From the NCBI GenBank assembly GCA_025464915.1, contig JAODNF010000099.1, forward strand, positions 1 through 11,332: a DNA stretch of 11,332 nt. The letters are read 5' to 3'. Origin of the DNA: Frankiales bacterium. Its GTDB lineage: Bacteria; Actinomycetota; Actinomycetes; Mycobacteriales; SCTD01. A program made the position numbers and the translations under genes. The number at the start of each line of letters is the position of its first letter. Position 1 is the first letter of the stretch. A model generated the notes under the pieces. The model worked only from the letters and a program-made list of their open reading frames with translations, did not search any database and had not been told where the DNA came from. Shown here one piece after another: positions 1 through 6,660 of this stretch.

Positions 1-1574
1 TCTGGGGCGGCAGCGCCGCGATCCCGGTGGTCGCCAACACCTCCAACTTCGGGGTCTTCGGCCGCTACTTCTCCGGCTCGACGTGCGCGGCCCTGAACGT
101 CGGTGCTCTGATGGGCTTCTGCCCGACGACCAGCGGCGCGTCTCAGCAGGGATCAACGGTCCACCCGGACCAGCACGCCGCGATGTACATCCCCTCCGGC
201 ACGCGCGCCACGCTCATCGTCGGCAACGACGGCGGCGCGTTCTCGCAGCCGCAGCAGAACGAGGGCGCCACCCCGTTCGACAACGACCACTGGGCCAAGG
301 GCGTCAACCACGGCCTGCACACGCTGCTGCCCTACGACGCCGAGATGAGCTCGGACGGCACCGTCTACGGCGGGCTGCAGGACAACGGCGAGCTCAAGAT
401 CACGCCTGAGGGCAAGCAGTACATGACGATGGGCGGCGACGGCTTCTACTCGGCCGTCGACCCCGACAACTCCAAGATCGCCTACGAGGAGTACGTCGGC
501 GGTGACATCAACGTGACGACCGACGGCGGGCAGAACTGGAGCGACATCCAGCCCTGCTACTCCGACGCCCAGTTCTCGGCGCCGTTCATGATGGACCCCG
601 CGAACGCCAAGCACCTGATCGCGGGCGGCAGCCAGATCGCCGAGACGACGTTCGGTGCCGCCACCACGACGGCCGCCATCATCAACGAGACGTCCACCGA
701 TGGCGCGCTCGAGTGCAACCAGCTCAGCCCGATCACCAGCTCCTCGACGGACTGGAAGCTCGTCTACGACCTCGGCGCGACGAACGGCTTCACCAACACC
801 GCCAGCGCCGTCGACGTCCAGGGCGACAACGTCTACGCCGGCTTCTGCGGGTCGTGCGACATCGTCACCGAGGGCCTGCCGTTCCACTCGGGTCTCGCGA
901 CGAACGTCGGCGGCTCCAAGGACCCCAAGGCGATGACCAGCAACGGCTGGCACAAGGCCGCGGCCATCGGCCTGCCGCAGCGCATCATCAACGGCGTCAC
1001 GATGGACCCGAAGAACCCGAAGACGGTCTACGTCACCCTCGGCGGGTACGGCCGGCGCTGGATCCCGCCGGGCTCCCTCGGTGACAGCACCGCCAAGGTC
1101 GGCGAGGGCCACGTGTTCGTCAGCCACGACGCGGGCCAGCACTTCACCGACATCTCCGGCAACCTGCCGGACCTGGCGGCGAACTACACGGTGCTGCACG
1201 ACGGTGACCTGATCGTCGCGAACGACCTCGGCGTCTACTCGCTGGCGAACGTCGCGAAGGTGAAGAGCAGCAGGCAGGCCAGCTACTACGTCGTGGGCAA
1301 GGGGCTGCCCAAGGTGCCGGTCGTGCACCTGCAGCTCACGCCGCGCAACCGCAACGAGCTGCTCGCCGCCTCCTACGGTCGTGGCGCCTACGTCATCAAG
1401 CTGGCCGCGGGCAGCGTCCCCGGCGGCTCGACCAGCGGCGTTCTCCCCGCGCGCGGCGGCGGCAAGAAGGCCAGCGGTGGGCACCTCGCGGCGACCGGCC
1501 TCCCGGTCGGTCTGGCCGTGGTGGCCCTGCTGCTGCTCGGTGCCGGCGTCGCCGTCAGGCGTCGGCTGGGCTGA
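1..1574 (+). CDS. Surface-anchored BNR/Asp-box beta-propeller protein (5' partial)
   Basis: The reading frame is open from base 3, so the true start lies upstream; the GTG at 27 is only the first possible start codon in view. The product looks like an extracellular BNR/YVTN-type beta-propeller of the sortilin/glycosyl-hydrolase-like group. Asp-box-type turns are visible: TTDGGQNW at 516-539, SHDAGQHF at 1122-1145, and a weaker NDGG turn near 225. A Gly/Ser/Lys-rich linker near 1415-1484 leads to LAATG at 1485-1499. This is followed by about 19 hydrophobic residues and the tail RRRLG, the architecture of a sortase substrate (LAXTG is typical of class E sortases in actinobacteria). The protein is therefore probably exported and fixed to the cell wall. 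No catalytic residues can be assigned, so enzyme activity versus a binding role is open. Its last 20 bp overlap the convergent GNAT-S4 gene. Confidence 0.85.
   Translation, partial: WGGSAAIPVVANTSNFGVFGRYFSGSTCAALNVGALMGFCPTTSGASQQGSTVHPDQHAAMYIPSGTRATLIVGNDGGAFSQPQQNEGATPFDNDHWAKGVNHGLHTLLPYDAEMSSDGTVYGGLQDNGELKITPEGKQYMTMGGDGFYSAVDPDNSKIAYEEYVGGDINVTTDGGQNWSDIQPCYSDAQFSAPFMMDPANAKHLIAGGSQIAETTFGAATTTAAIINETSTDGALECNQLSPITSSSTDWKLVYDLGATNGFTNTASAVDVQGDNVYAGFCGSCDIVTEGLPFHSGLATNVGGSKDPKAMTSNGWHKAAAIGLPQRIINGVTMDPKNPKTVYVTLGGYGRRWIPPGSLGDSTAKVGEGHVFVSHDAGQHFTDISGNLPDLAANYTVLHDGDLIVANDLGVYSLANVAKVKSSRQASYYVVGKGLPKVPVVHLQLTPRNRNELLAASYGRGAYVIKLAAGSVPGGSTSGVLPARGGGKKASGGHLAATGLPVGLAVVALLLLGAGVAVRRRLG
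1542..1566. terminator. Weak hairpin at convergent gene ends
   Basis: GCCGGCG (1542-1548) can pair with CGTCGGC (1560-1566) through seven base pairs including one G-T wobble, with an 11-nt loop. It lies where the propeller gene and the GNAT-S4 gene overlap tail to tail. There is no T-run, and GC-rich coding DNA often yields such stems, so this is only a candidate. Confidence 0.2.
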
Positions 1575-1797
1575 GGGCGTCCAGGGGGACCAGCCGCACC
1601 ACCACGGCGCGGTCGGCGGCACGCACCTCGTCGCCGTCCTGGAGCTGCCGCCCCCGTCGTACCTCCTGCTCGCCGTTCACCTCGACGCTGCCGGTCGCCA
1701 GCAGCGTCTTGGCCTCCGAGCCGGTCTCGACCATCTCGGCGAGCTTGAGCAGCTGGCCGAGCCGGATCGCGCTGTCGTGGACGACGACCTCGTGCAC
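1555..1797 (-). other. Possible internal start giving a free 80-residue S4 protein
   Basis: Within the GNAT-S4 frame, GGAGG (1803-1807, minus strand) stands 5 nt before a GTG at 1797-1795, exactly at the junction between the two domains (residue 142). Translation from here would give an 80-residue protein of the usual size for stand-alone YbcJ-like S4 proteins. The stretch just before it encodes E-L-E-A-P, the end of the GNAT domain. It may be a working internal start or a relic of two formerly separate genes. Seen: motif, spacing and position. Inferred: its use. Confidence 0.35.
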
Positions 1798-2220
1798 CGG
1801 CGCCTCCAGCTCGGCCCGCAGCTGCACGCGGTCCTCGGCGGAGCGTCCGGTGGGCTCGAAGCCCAGGGCCTCGTAGAACGCCGGCGTCTCGGTCCAGACC
1901 GTCAGCTCGCGGTAGCCGAGGCCCCAGGCCTCGTCCGCCAGCTCCTCGACGACGCCGGCACCGACGCCCTGGCGCTGGTGGTCGGGGTGCACGAACACCA
2001 TGCTCAGGTGCAGCAGCCCCTCGACGGGGTCGCCCGCACCGTCGTCGGCGCGGCCCGGCTCGCCGAGGGCGAACCCGCGCAGCTCGTCGTCGACGGCGAG
2101 CACGCCCTCGTCGAGCTTTTCCCGGACCCGGGCCAGCCGGGCCGCGGACGGTCTCTTCCCTCGCGCGGCCTGGGCAGCGCGGTAGATCTCGAGCAGCGGG
2201 TCGTCCTCCACGCGCACCAC
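1555..2220 (-). CDS. GNAT acetyltransferase fused to a C-terminal S4 RNA-binding domain
   Basis: The 221-residue protein has two domains. Residues about 5-138 are a GNAT N-acetyltransferase: VFVHPDHQRQGVG (75-87) is motif A, the pyrophosphate loop binding acetyl-CoA, and FYEALGF (115-121) is the usual motif B. Residues about 150-211 are a small S4 domain of the YbcJ/RlbA type (IRLGQLLKL, SGSEAK, VEVNGE, RRGRQL), normally a separate protein of 70-80 residues that binds structured RNA. The fusion suggests an acetyltransferase brought to RNA or the ribosome, but the substrate is unknown. The start is uncertain: GTG at 2220 gives the longest form, but GTG at 2211 lies exactly 7 nt after TACGGT and would suit a leaderless transcript. 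The gene follows the hydrolase by 23 bp on the same strand and overlaps the propeller gene's 3' end by 20 bp. Confidence 0.85.
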   Translation of the reverse strand: MVRVEDDPLLEIYRAAQAARGKRPSAARLARVREKLDEGVLAVDDELRGFALGEPGRADDGAGDPVEGLLHLSMVFVHPDHQRQGVGAGVVEELADEAWGLGYRELTVWTETPAFYEALGFEPTGRSAEDRVQLRAELEAPVHEVVVHDSAIRLGQLLKLAEMVETGSEAKTLLATGSVEVNGEQEVRRGRQLQDGDEVRAADRAVVVRLVPLDALSPADA

Positions 2221-2224
2221 CGTA
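2219..2224 (-). promoter_or_regulatory. -10-like TACGGT before GNAT-S4
   Basis: TACGGT on the minus strand fits the actinobacterial TAnnnT -10 pattern and is followed by exactly 7 nt and the GTG at 2211. If active it gives a leaderless transcript starting at residue 4 of the longest form, and makes the GNAT-S4 gene independent of the hydrolase upstream. Confidence 0.35.
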
Positions 2225-2243
2225 GGCGGCTGCCCACTCGACC

Positions 2244-3047
2244 TCAGCCGAGGTGCTCGAGCAGCAGGGCGCTGAGGCGGTCGGCGGCTTCCTCGGGGAT
2301 CCAGTGGCTGACGCCCTCGAGGACCTCGAAGCGGTAGGGCCCGGTCACCCAGTGCGCCGTCTCGAGGGCGGCCGTCCGCCCGAGGGCGAGGTCGCCGTCG
2401 GACCAGACGTAGAGGGTCGGTACGGCGACGGCAGGCGTGTCCTGCACGTCCTCCCGTCGCTGGCCGGCGTACCAGCGCAACCAGGCGGCCAGCGCCCCCG
2501 GTTCCTGGGCCCTCGCGATGACGTGCTCGACGTCGACCGAGGGCAGCCCGCCGAAGACGGCGCGCAGTGCTGCGGCGTCGTCCGCCAGGAGGACCTGGTC
2601 GTAGCCGGGCTGGGCGAAGTCGCGCATGTAGGCCGACTTCTGCCGCTGCTCGTCGTCGGTGTGCAGCGCAGCCCGGAAGGCTGCCGGGTGGGGGACGGAC
2701 AGGATCGTGAGGGTCTCGACGCGCTCCGCGTGCCGGGCGCCGAGCTGCCAGGCGACGCCGGCGCCCCAGTCGTGCCCGACCACGTGCGCCTTCGCGATTC
2801 CGAGGGCGTCGAGGACCCCGAGGGCGTCCGCGACCAGCTCAGGCACCCGGTAGGACTCGACGTCGAGCGGCCGGGCGCCGGGGGAGTAGCCGCGCTGGTC
2901 CGGCGCGACGGTGCGGAATCCGGAGAGCTCGACGTGGCGCCAGCAGTGGGAGGTCTGCGGGAAGCCGTGCAGCAGCAGCACCGGTGGCCCGTCCTGCGGC
3001 CCATCCACCTCGACGTCGAACACCAGCCCCCGCGCCTCGACCTGCAT
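2244..3047 (-). CDS. Alpha/beta hydrolase, epoxide hydrolase-like
   Basis: This 267-residue protein has the alpha/beta hydrolase fold of the epoxide hydrolase/haloalkane dehalogenase branch. HGFP (27-30) is the oxyanion-hole turn. VVGHDWGAG (89-97) is the nucleophile elbow with Asp93 in place of the esterase serine. D217 or D219 in the WSDGDLALG stretch is the likely acid, and His248 in GVSHW is the base. Cap tyrosines typical of epoxide hydrolases may be Tyr140 (SAYMRDF) and Tyr193 (LRWYAG). The family opens epoxides by adding water through an ester on the Asp; the real substrate here is unknown. There is no signal peptide, so it should be cytosolic. The ATG at 3047 leaves 33 bp to the divergent M20 peptidase gene. 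GAGGGT upstream could serve as a -10 or as a weak Shine-Dalgarno. Confidence 0.9.
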   Translation of the reverse strand: MQVEARGLVFDVEVDGPQDGPPVLLLHGFPQTSHCWRHVELSGFRTVAPDQRGYSPGARPLDVESYRVPELVADALGVLDALGIAKAHVVGHDWGAGVAWQLGARHAERVETLTILSVPHPAAFRAALHTDDEQRQKSAYMRDFAQPGYDQVLLADDAAALRAVFGGLPSVDVEHVIARAQEPGALAAWLRWYAGQRREDVQDTPAVAVPTLYVWSDGDLALGRTAALETAHWVTGPYRFEVLEGVSHWIPEEAADRLSALLLEHLG

Positions 3048-3053
3048 GAGGCG

Positions 3054-3059
3054 ACCCTC
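3054..3059 (-). promoter_or_regulatory. -10-like or SD-like GAGGGT before the hydrolase
   Basis: GAGGGT on the minus strand lies 6 nt before the ATG. It keeps the A and the final T of a TAnnnT element, but it is also part of GAGAGGG, which could pair weakly with 16S rRNA. Sequence alone does not separate the two readings. Confidence 0.25.
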
Positions 3060-3067
3060 TCAGGTCT

Positions 3068-3073
3068 TAGCGT
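3068..3073 (+). promoter_or_regulatory. -10 element TAGCGT for a leaderless M20 peptidase transcript
   Basis: TAGCGT is followed by exactly 7 nt and the ATG at 3081, the geometry of a leaderless actinobacterial promoter. The same hexamer at the same distance precedes the M16 peptidase GTG at 10504. GGAGG at 3074-3078 is only 2 nt from the ATG, too close to act as a normal Shine-Dalgarno. I see no clear -35. Confidence 0.5.
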
Positions 3074-3080
3074 GGAGGTC

Positions 3081-4412
3081 ATGACCGACCTGCGTGCTGA
3101 TCTCGCCGCCGTCCACGAGCGGAGCCGCGCCGACCTGGAGGCGCTGGCCCGGATCCCCTCGATCTCCTCGGAGCCCGAGCACGCCGCTGACGTCGTGCGG
3201 GCGCTGGAGGCGGTGCGCGCACACGCGGTCGACGCTGGTGCGGCCGGCGCCTCGATCGTCGACGGTGGCGGGCATCCCGCGCTGATCGCGCACTGGCCGG
3301 CGCCGGCGGGCAGGCCCACCGTCCTGCTCTACGCGCACGCCGACGTGCAGCCGACCGGCCCCGAGCAGGAGTGGACCAGCCCGCCCTTCGAGCCGACGGA
3401 GCGGGACGGCCGGTTGTACGGCCGCGGCGCCGCGGACGACAAGGCCGGCGTGATGATGCACCTGGCGGTGCTCCGGGCCTTCCAGGGCAGGCCGCCCGTC
3501 GGCGTCGTGCTTTTCATCGAGGGTGAGGAGGAGATCGGCTCGCCGACCCTGACCCGGCTGCTCGCAGGGCACAAGGACGCACTCCGGTCCGACGTGATCG
3601 TGATCGCCGACTCGGCCAACGCCGCTGTCGACGTACCCGCTTTCACGACCAGCCTGCGCGGGCTCGTCGACCTCTACGTCGACGTGAAGCTGCTCGACCG
3701 TCCCGTGCACTCCGGGATGTTCGGAGGGCCGGTCACCGACGCGCTGACCATCCTGTGCCGGCTGCTCGCAACGCTGCACGACGAAGACGGCAACGTCGCG
3801 GTCGAGGGCGTGCGCGTCGGGAGCAGCAGCGCCCCGGACATGCCGGAGGCCGTCTATCGCGCCGACACGACGCTGGTGCCGTCGGCGCAGCTCGTCGGCT
3901 GCGGCTCGATCGTCGAGCGGCTCTGGGACAAGCCTGCCGTGTCGGTGCTCGGCCTCGACGCCCCCTCGACGGCGCAGGCCTCGAACGTGCTGCTGCCGAG
4001 GGCGCGCGCCAAGGTCAGCCTGCGGATCGCTCCCGGCGACGAGGCGCAGTCCGCGCTGAAGGCGCTGACCAGGCACCTGGAGTCGAAGGTCGAGTGGGGC
4101 GCCGAGGTGACCGTCACCCCGGGCAGTGCCGGCGACGCGTTCAGCCTGGCGACCACCGGCAGCGTCTACGACCTGGCCCGCCGCACGTTCTCCGAGGCCT
4201 ACGGCAACCAGGCCGTGGAGTCCGGGATCGGCGGCTCGATCCCCTTCATCGCGGAGTTCGCCAGGACCTACCCCGGTGCGACGGTCCTCGTGACCGGCGT
4301 CGGTGACCCGGCGTCCCGGTGGCACGGCATCGACGAGAGCCTCGACCTCGCGATGTGGCAGAAGGCCTGCCTCGCGGAGGCGCTGCTGCTCGAGGGCCTG
4401 GCTCAGGGCTGA
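3081..4412 (+). CDS. M20-family dipeptidase-like zinc metallopeptidase
   Basis: The 443-residue protein matches the M20 dipeptidase group (peptidase T/carnosinase-like, ArgE/DapE/CPG2 superfamily), which hydrolyses dipeptides or N-acyl amino acids with two metal ions. Expected residues are present: His86 and Asp88 in YAHADVQP, Asp119 in GRGAADDKAG as bridging ligand, Glu149 (general base) and Glu150 in EGEEEIGS, Asp177 in IADS, His210 in PVHSGMFGG from the dimerisation domain, and His415 in SRWHGIDES near the end. Length is normal and no signal peptide is seen, so it is likely cytosolic. The ATG at 3081 places the conserved IPSIS about 25 residues in, as usual; the frame stays open far upstream, but that stretch lies opposite the hydrolase gene. 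The 3' end overlaps the convergent YceI gene by 10 bp. Substrate is not determinable. Confidence 0.95.
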   Translation: MTDLRADLAAVHERSRADLEALARIPSISSEPEHAADVVRALEAVRAHAVDAGAAGASIVDGGGHPALIAHWPAPAGRPTVLLYAHADVQPTGPEQEWTSPPFEPTERDGRLYGRGAADDKAGVMMHLAVLRAFQGRPPVGVVLFIEGEEEIGSPTLTRLLAGHKDALRSDVIVIADSANAAVDVPAFTTSLRGLVDLYVDVKLLDRPVHSGMFGGPVTDALTILCRLLATLHDEDGNVAVEGVRVGSSSAPDMPEAVYRADTTLVPSAQLVGCGSIVERLWDKPAVSVLGLDAPSTAQASNVLLPRARAKVSLRIAPGDEAQSALKALTRHLESKVEWGAEVTVTPGSAGDAFSLATTGSVYDLARRTFSEAYGNQAVESGIGGSIPFIAEFARTYPGATVLVTGVGDPASRWHGIDESLDLAMWQKACLAEALLLEGLAQG

Positions 4413-4939
4413 GGAACGGTCACCTCGACCAGAACGTCGACGAGGTCGCTCACCTGCAGCGTCCCCATCATCTGCGAGTAGGGCTTCACGCCCCAGCCGG
4501 TCTGCAGCACCGACGCGGTCCCGGCCACCTGGTCGCCGGTCACCGTGACGCGGACCGGGCACGGGTGGTCCTGCCCGTGCAGGGACAGCGAGCCTGCGAG
4601 CTCGAAGCCGCCGGGAGAAGCGGCGACCGACGAGGACGTCCAACGCGCCGTCGGGTGGTCCTTCACCCGCAGCGTCTTCAGCGCGCTGTCGTGCACCATC
4701 CGCTTCTCGACCGACCCGAGCGGCTTGAGCCCGCCGACGCCGTCGATCACCTGCAGGCTGGGCAGCTGCACCTCGAGCACGACAGCGGTGGGAACGCCCG
4801 ACTCGAGGGTCGCGACGCACTGCCACTCGGCGAAGCCGAGCGTGAGCCGGTGGCCCATCCGGGCGGCCTTGCCCTCGACTCCGGTGCGCAGCAGCAGGTG
4901 CCCGTGACTCGGGCCGACGGTGAGGGATGATGAGGTCAT
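4403..4939 (-). CDS. YceI-like lipid-binding protein, cytosolic type
   Basis: The 178-residue protein matches the YceI family, a lipocalin-like beta-barrel that binds polyisoprenoid or other amphiphilic lipids. Family hallmarks are LTVGP with LLLRTG near the N-terminus, the AARMGHRLTL stretch (25-34) matching the usual A..GHdLtl, and GWGVKPYSQMMGTLQVSD (148-165) near the C-terminus. There is no signal peptide, unlike periplasmic E. coli YceI, so it probably acts inside the cell. The ATG at 4939 keeps the conserved LTVGP segment. In-frame GTG codons upstream (for example 4948) would run further into the divergent AidB-like gene. The chosen ATG overlaps that gene's ATG at one CATG (4937-4940). 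No -10 is visible at the right distance, so the start is less certain than the gene itself. The specific ligand is unknown. Confidence 0.85.
   Translation of the reverse strand: MTSSSLTVGPSHGHLLLRTGVEGKAARMGHRLTLGFAEWQCVATLESGVPTAVVLEVQLPSLQVIDGVGGLKPLGSVEKRMVHDSALKTLRVKDHPTARWTSSSVAASPGGFELAGSLSLHGQDHPCPVRVTVTGDQVAGTASVLQTGWGVKPYSQMMGTLQVSDLVDVLVEVTVPQP
4904..4931 (+). promoter_or_regulatory. Putative promoter of the aidB-like gene
   Basis: GTGACT (4904-4909, four of six bases matching TTGACA) is separated by 16 nt from GATGAT (4926-4931), which keeps the A and last T of TAnnnT. Six nt further is the ATG at 4938, so the transcript would be leaderless. The promoter lies inside the start of the divergent YceI gene. 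No Ada-box-like sequence is visible. Confidence 0.35.
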
Positions 4940-6533
4940 GGCAAGCACGCACGATGTCACCAACCAGGCGCCGCCACTAGTCGGGCACGACCTGGCCGAG
5001 GACGCCGCACTGCTGAGCGGCCTGGAGCGGGAGGGCGCCGGCTGGTACGCCGACGACCTGCACCGGGTCGGCGTCCGCGCGGGCACGGCAGAGGCCCAGC
5101 TCTGGGGGGTGCAGGCCAACGAGAACGAGCCGGTGCTCGTGACCCACGACCGCTACGGCCACCGCATCGACGAGGTCGAGTTCCACCCGGCGTGGCACTC
5201 GCTGATGACGGTCGCCGTCTCCGAGGGCCTGGCCGCGCCCTGGAGCGGTGCGACGGGGGCGCACGTCGCGAGGGCCGCGGGCTTCTACACGTGGTCGCAG
5301 GTGGAGGGCGGCCACGGCTGCCCGATCTCGATGACCTCCGCCGTCGTGCCGGCCCTGCGCATGCAGCCCGACCTGGCTACGGCCTACGAGCCACTGCTGC
5401 AGTCGAGGACCTACGACCCAGGCCTGCGCGCCCCGTCGGGGAAGGCCGGTCTGCTGGCCGGCATGGGCATGACGGAGAAGCAGGGCGGCTCCGACGTGCG
5501 GGCCAACACGACCCGCGCCGTCCCGGACGGCGACGCCTGGCGGCTCACCGGCCACAAGTGGTTCACCTCTGCGCCGATGTGCGACCTGTTCCTCGTCCTG
5601 GCCCAGGCGCCCGGCGGGCTGTCCTGCTTCCTGGTCCCGCGAGTCCTTCCGGACGGCACCCGCAACACGTTCCGCATCCAGCGGCTCAAGGACAAGCTCG
5701 GCAACCGGTCCAACGCCAGCTCCGAGCCGGAGTTCGACAACACCGTCGCGTGGCTCGTCGGTGAGGAGGGCCGCGGCGTCCGGACCATCATCGAGATGGT
5801 GTCGATGACCCGGCTCGACTGCGTCATCGGCTCGGCGGCTCTCATGCGTGCCGGGGTCGTCCAGGCCATCCACCACGCCAAGCACCGCAGCGCCTTCGGT
5901 GGGCTGCTCGTCGACAAGCCCGCGATGCAGAACGTGCTGGCAGACCTCGCTCTGGAGTCCGAGGCCGCGACGACCCTGATGCTCCGCCTGGCCGGCGCGG
6001 TCGACCGCGAGGAGACCGCGTTCAAGCGGCTGGCCGTCGCCGTCGGGAAGTACTGGGTCACCAAGCGCTGTCCGGTCTTCGCCGGCGAGGCGCTGGAGTG
6101 CTTGGGCGGCAACGGCTACGTCGAGGAGTCGGGCATGCCGCGGCTCTACCGCGAGGCGCCGCTCAACTCGGTCTGGGAGGGCAGCGGCAACGTCAACGCC
6201 CTCGACGTCCTGCGCGCGATGGCCCGCGAGCCGGAGTCGGTCGAGGCCTTCTTCGCGGAGATCGAGCTCGCTGACGACGCCCGCATCACCGCTGCTGTCA
6301 GTGACCTCGCCAAGGACCTCGGCGAGGCCGACGAGGTCAGCGCCCGCCGGCTCGTCGAGAAGCTGGCGATGACGCTGCAGGCCTCCCTGCTCGTCCGGCA
6401 CGCCCCCTCCGCCGTCTCGGACGCCTACGTCGCGTCCCGCATCCAGGGCGACTGGGGGAGCGCCTTCGGCACCCTGCCCCGCGGCACCGGCTTCACCGAG
6501 ATCATCGAGCGCGCAGCACCACGACTTCCCTGA
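4938..6533 (+). CDS. aidB: AidB-like acyl-CoA dehydrogenase family protein
   Basis: The 531-residue protein aligns by eye along its length with E. coli AidB (541 residues), a flavin-binding acyl-CoA dehydrogenase homologue of the adaptive response to DNA alkylation. Shared landmarks are TNQAPPL near the start, LEREGAGW (29-36), FHPAWH (82-87), GMGMTEKQGGSDV (175-187), LTGHKWF (203-209), KDKLGNRSNAS (251-261), ECLGGNGYVEES (387-398) and NSVWEGSGN (410-418), where Glu414 matches the acyl-CoA dehydrogenase catalytic Glu. FAD binding is likely. The C-terminal 90 residues, corresponding to AidB's DNA-binding part, are acidic to neutral and diverged, so DNA binding is doubtful and a plain acyl-CoA dehydrogenase role is possible. 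The ATG at 4938 was chosen over GTG 4920, which lies within the promoter and the YceI gene. No ada or alkA gene is nearby. Confidence 0.9.
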   Translation: MASTHDVTNQAPPLVGHDLAEDAALLSGLEREGAGWYADDLHRVGVRAGTAEAQLWGVQANENEPVLVTHDRYGHRIDEVEFHPAWHSLMTVAVSEGLAAPWSGATGAHVARAAGFYTWSQVEGGHGCPISMTSAVVPALRMQPDLATAYEPLLQSRTYDPGLRAPSGKAGLLAGMGMTEKQGGSDVRANTTRAVPDGDAWRLTGHKWFTSAPMCDLFLVLAQAPGGLSCFLVPRVLPDGTRNTFRIQRLKDKLGNRSNASSEPEFDNTVAWLVGEEGRGVRTIIEMVSMTRLDCVIGSAALMRAGVVQAIHHAKHRSAFGGLLVDKPAMQNVLADLALESEAATTLMLRLAGAVDREETAFKRLAVAVGKYWVTKRCPVFAGEALECLGGNGYVEESGMPRLYREAPLNSVWEGSGNVNALDVLRAMAREPESVEAFFAEIELADDARITAAVSDLAKDLGEADEVSARRLVEKLAMTLQASLLVRHAPSAVSDAYVASRIQGDWGSAFGTLPRGTGFTEIIERAAPRLP

Positions 6534-6660
6534 TCCCACCGTCGCCGGCGGCCGGTGTTCGTCGAGCAGCTGAGCGTGGAGCTGGCCCCGAGCGGGTCGG
6601 AGCGCGAAGGTGGGAGCAGGGAAGTGGGGACGCGTGCGACCCCCCACCCGCGGCCCGTCG
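6534..6660. other. 127-bp spacer between convergent genes, with inverted repeats
   Basis: This is the longest non-coding stretch in the window. TCCCACC (6534-6540), just after the aidB-like stop codon, and GGTGGGA (6609-6615) form a perfect 7-bp inverted repeat 68 nt apart. CCGG-CGG-CCGG near 6545-6555 could make a small hairpin. No ORF with a plausible start, no RNA gene and no T-run was recognised. Confidence 0.4.
6624..6647. terminator. GC-rich hairpin between aidB-like and aldo/keto reductase genes
   Basis: GTGGGG (6624-6629) pairs perfectly with CCCCAC (6642-6647) around a 12-nt loop, 14 bp past the aldo/keto reductase stop codon and 90 bp past the aidB-like stop codon. It could end transcription from both sides, but there is no U-tract on either strand, so it is a weak candidate. 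Confidence 0.35.

Noticed and set aside
3074..3078. GGAGG as Shine-Dalgarno of the M20 gene
   Set aside because: Only 2 nt separate it from the ATG at 3081, too short for normal ribosome binding, and no better start lies 5-9 nt downstream.
2253..3080. N-terminal extension of the M20 peptidase (719-codon frame)
   Set aside because: The extra part is antisense to the epoxide hydrolase-like gene and has no domain; the M20 homology starts just after ATG 3081, which has a -10 at 7 nt.
3060..4952. 630-codon minus-strand frame opposite the M20 peptidase, and similar long shadows at 153-1622 and 4977-6647
   Set aside because: They run opposite genes with clear catalytic motifs, have low-complexity Arg-rich composition and match no family I recognise.
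4940..5119. N-terminal extension of the YceI-like protein to 5119
   Set aside because: The added residues lie opposite the well-conserved start of the AidB-like protein and resemble no signal peptide or domain.
5661..5674. Second KstR-like site (AACACGTT)
   Set aside because: It lacks the outer T and A of the consensus and lies in the middle of the AidB-like coding sequence.
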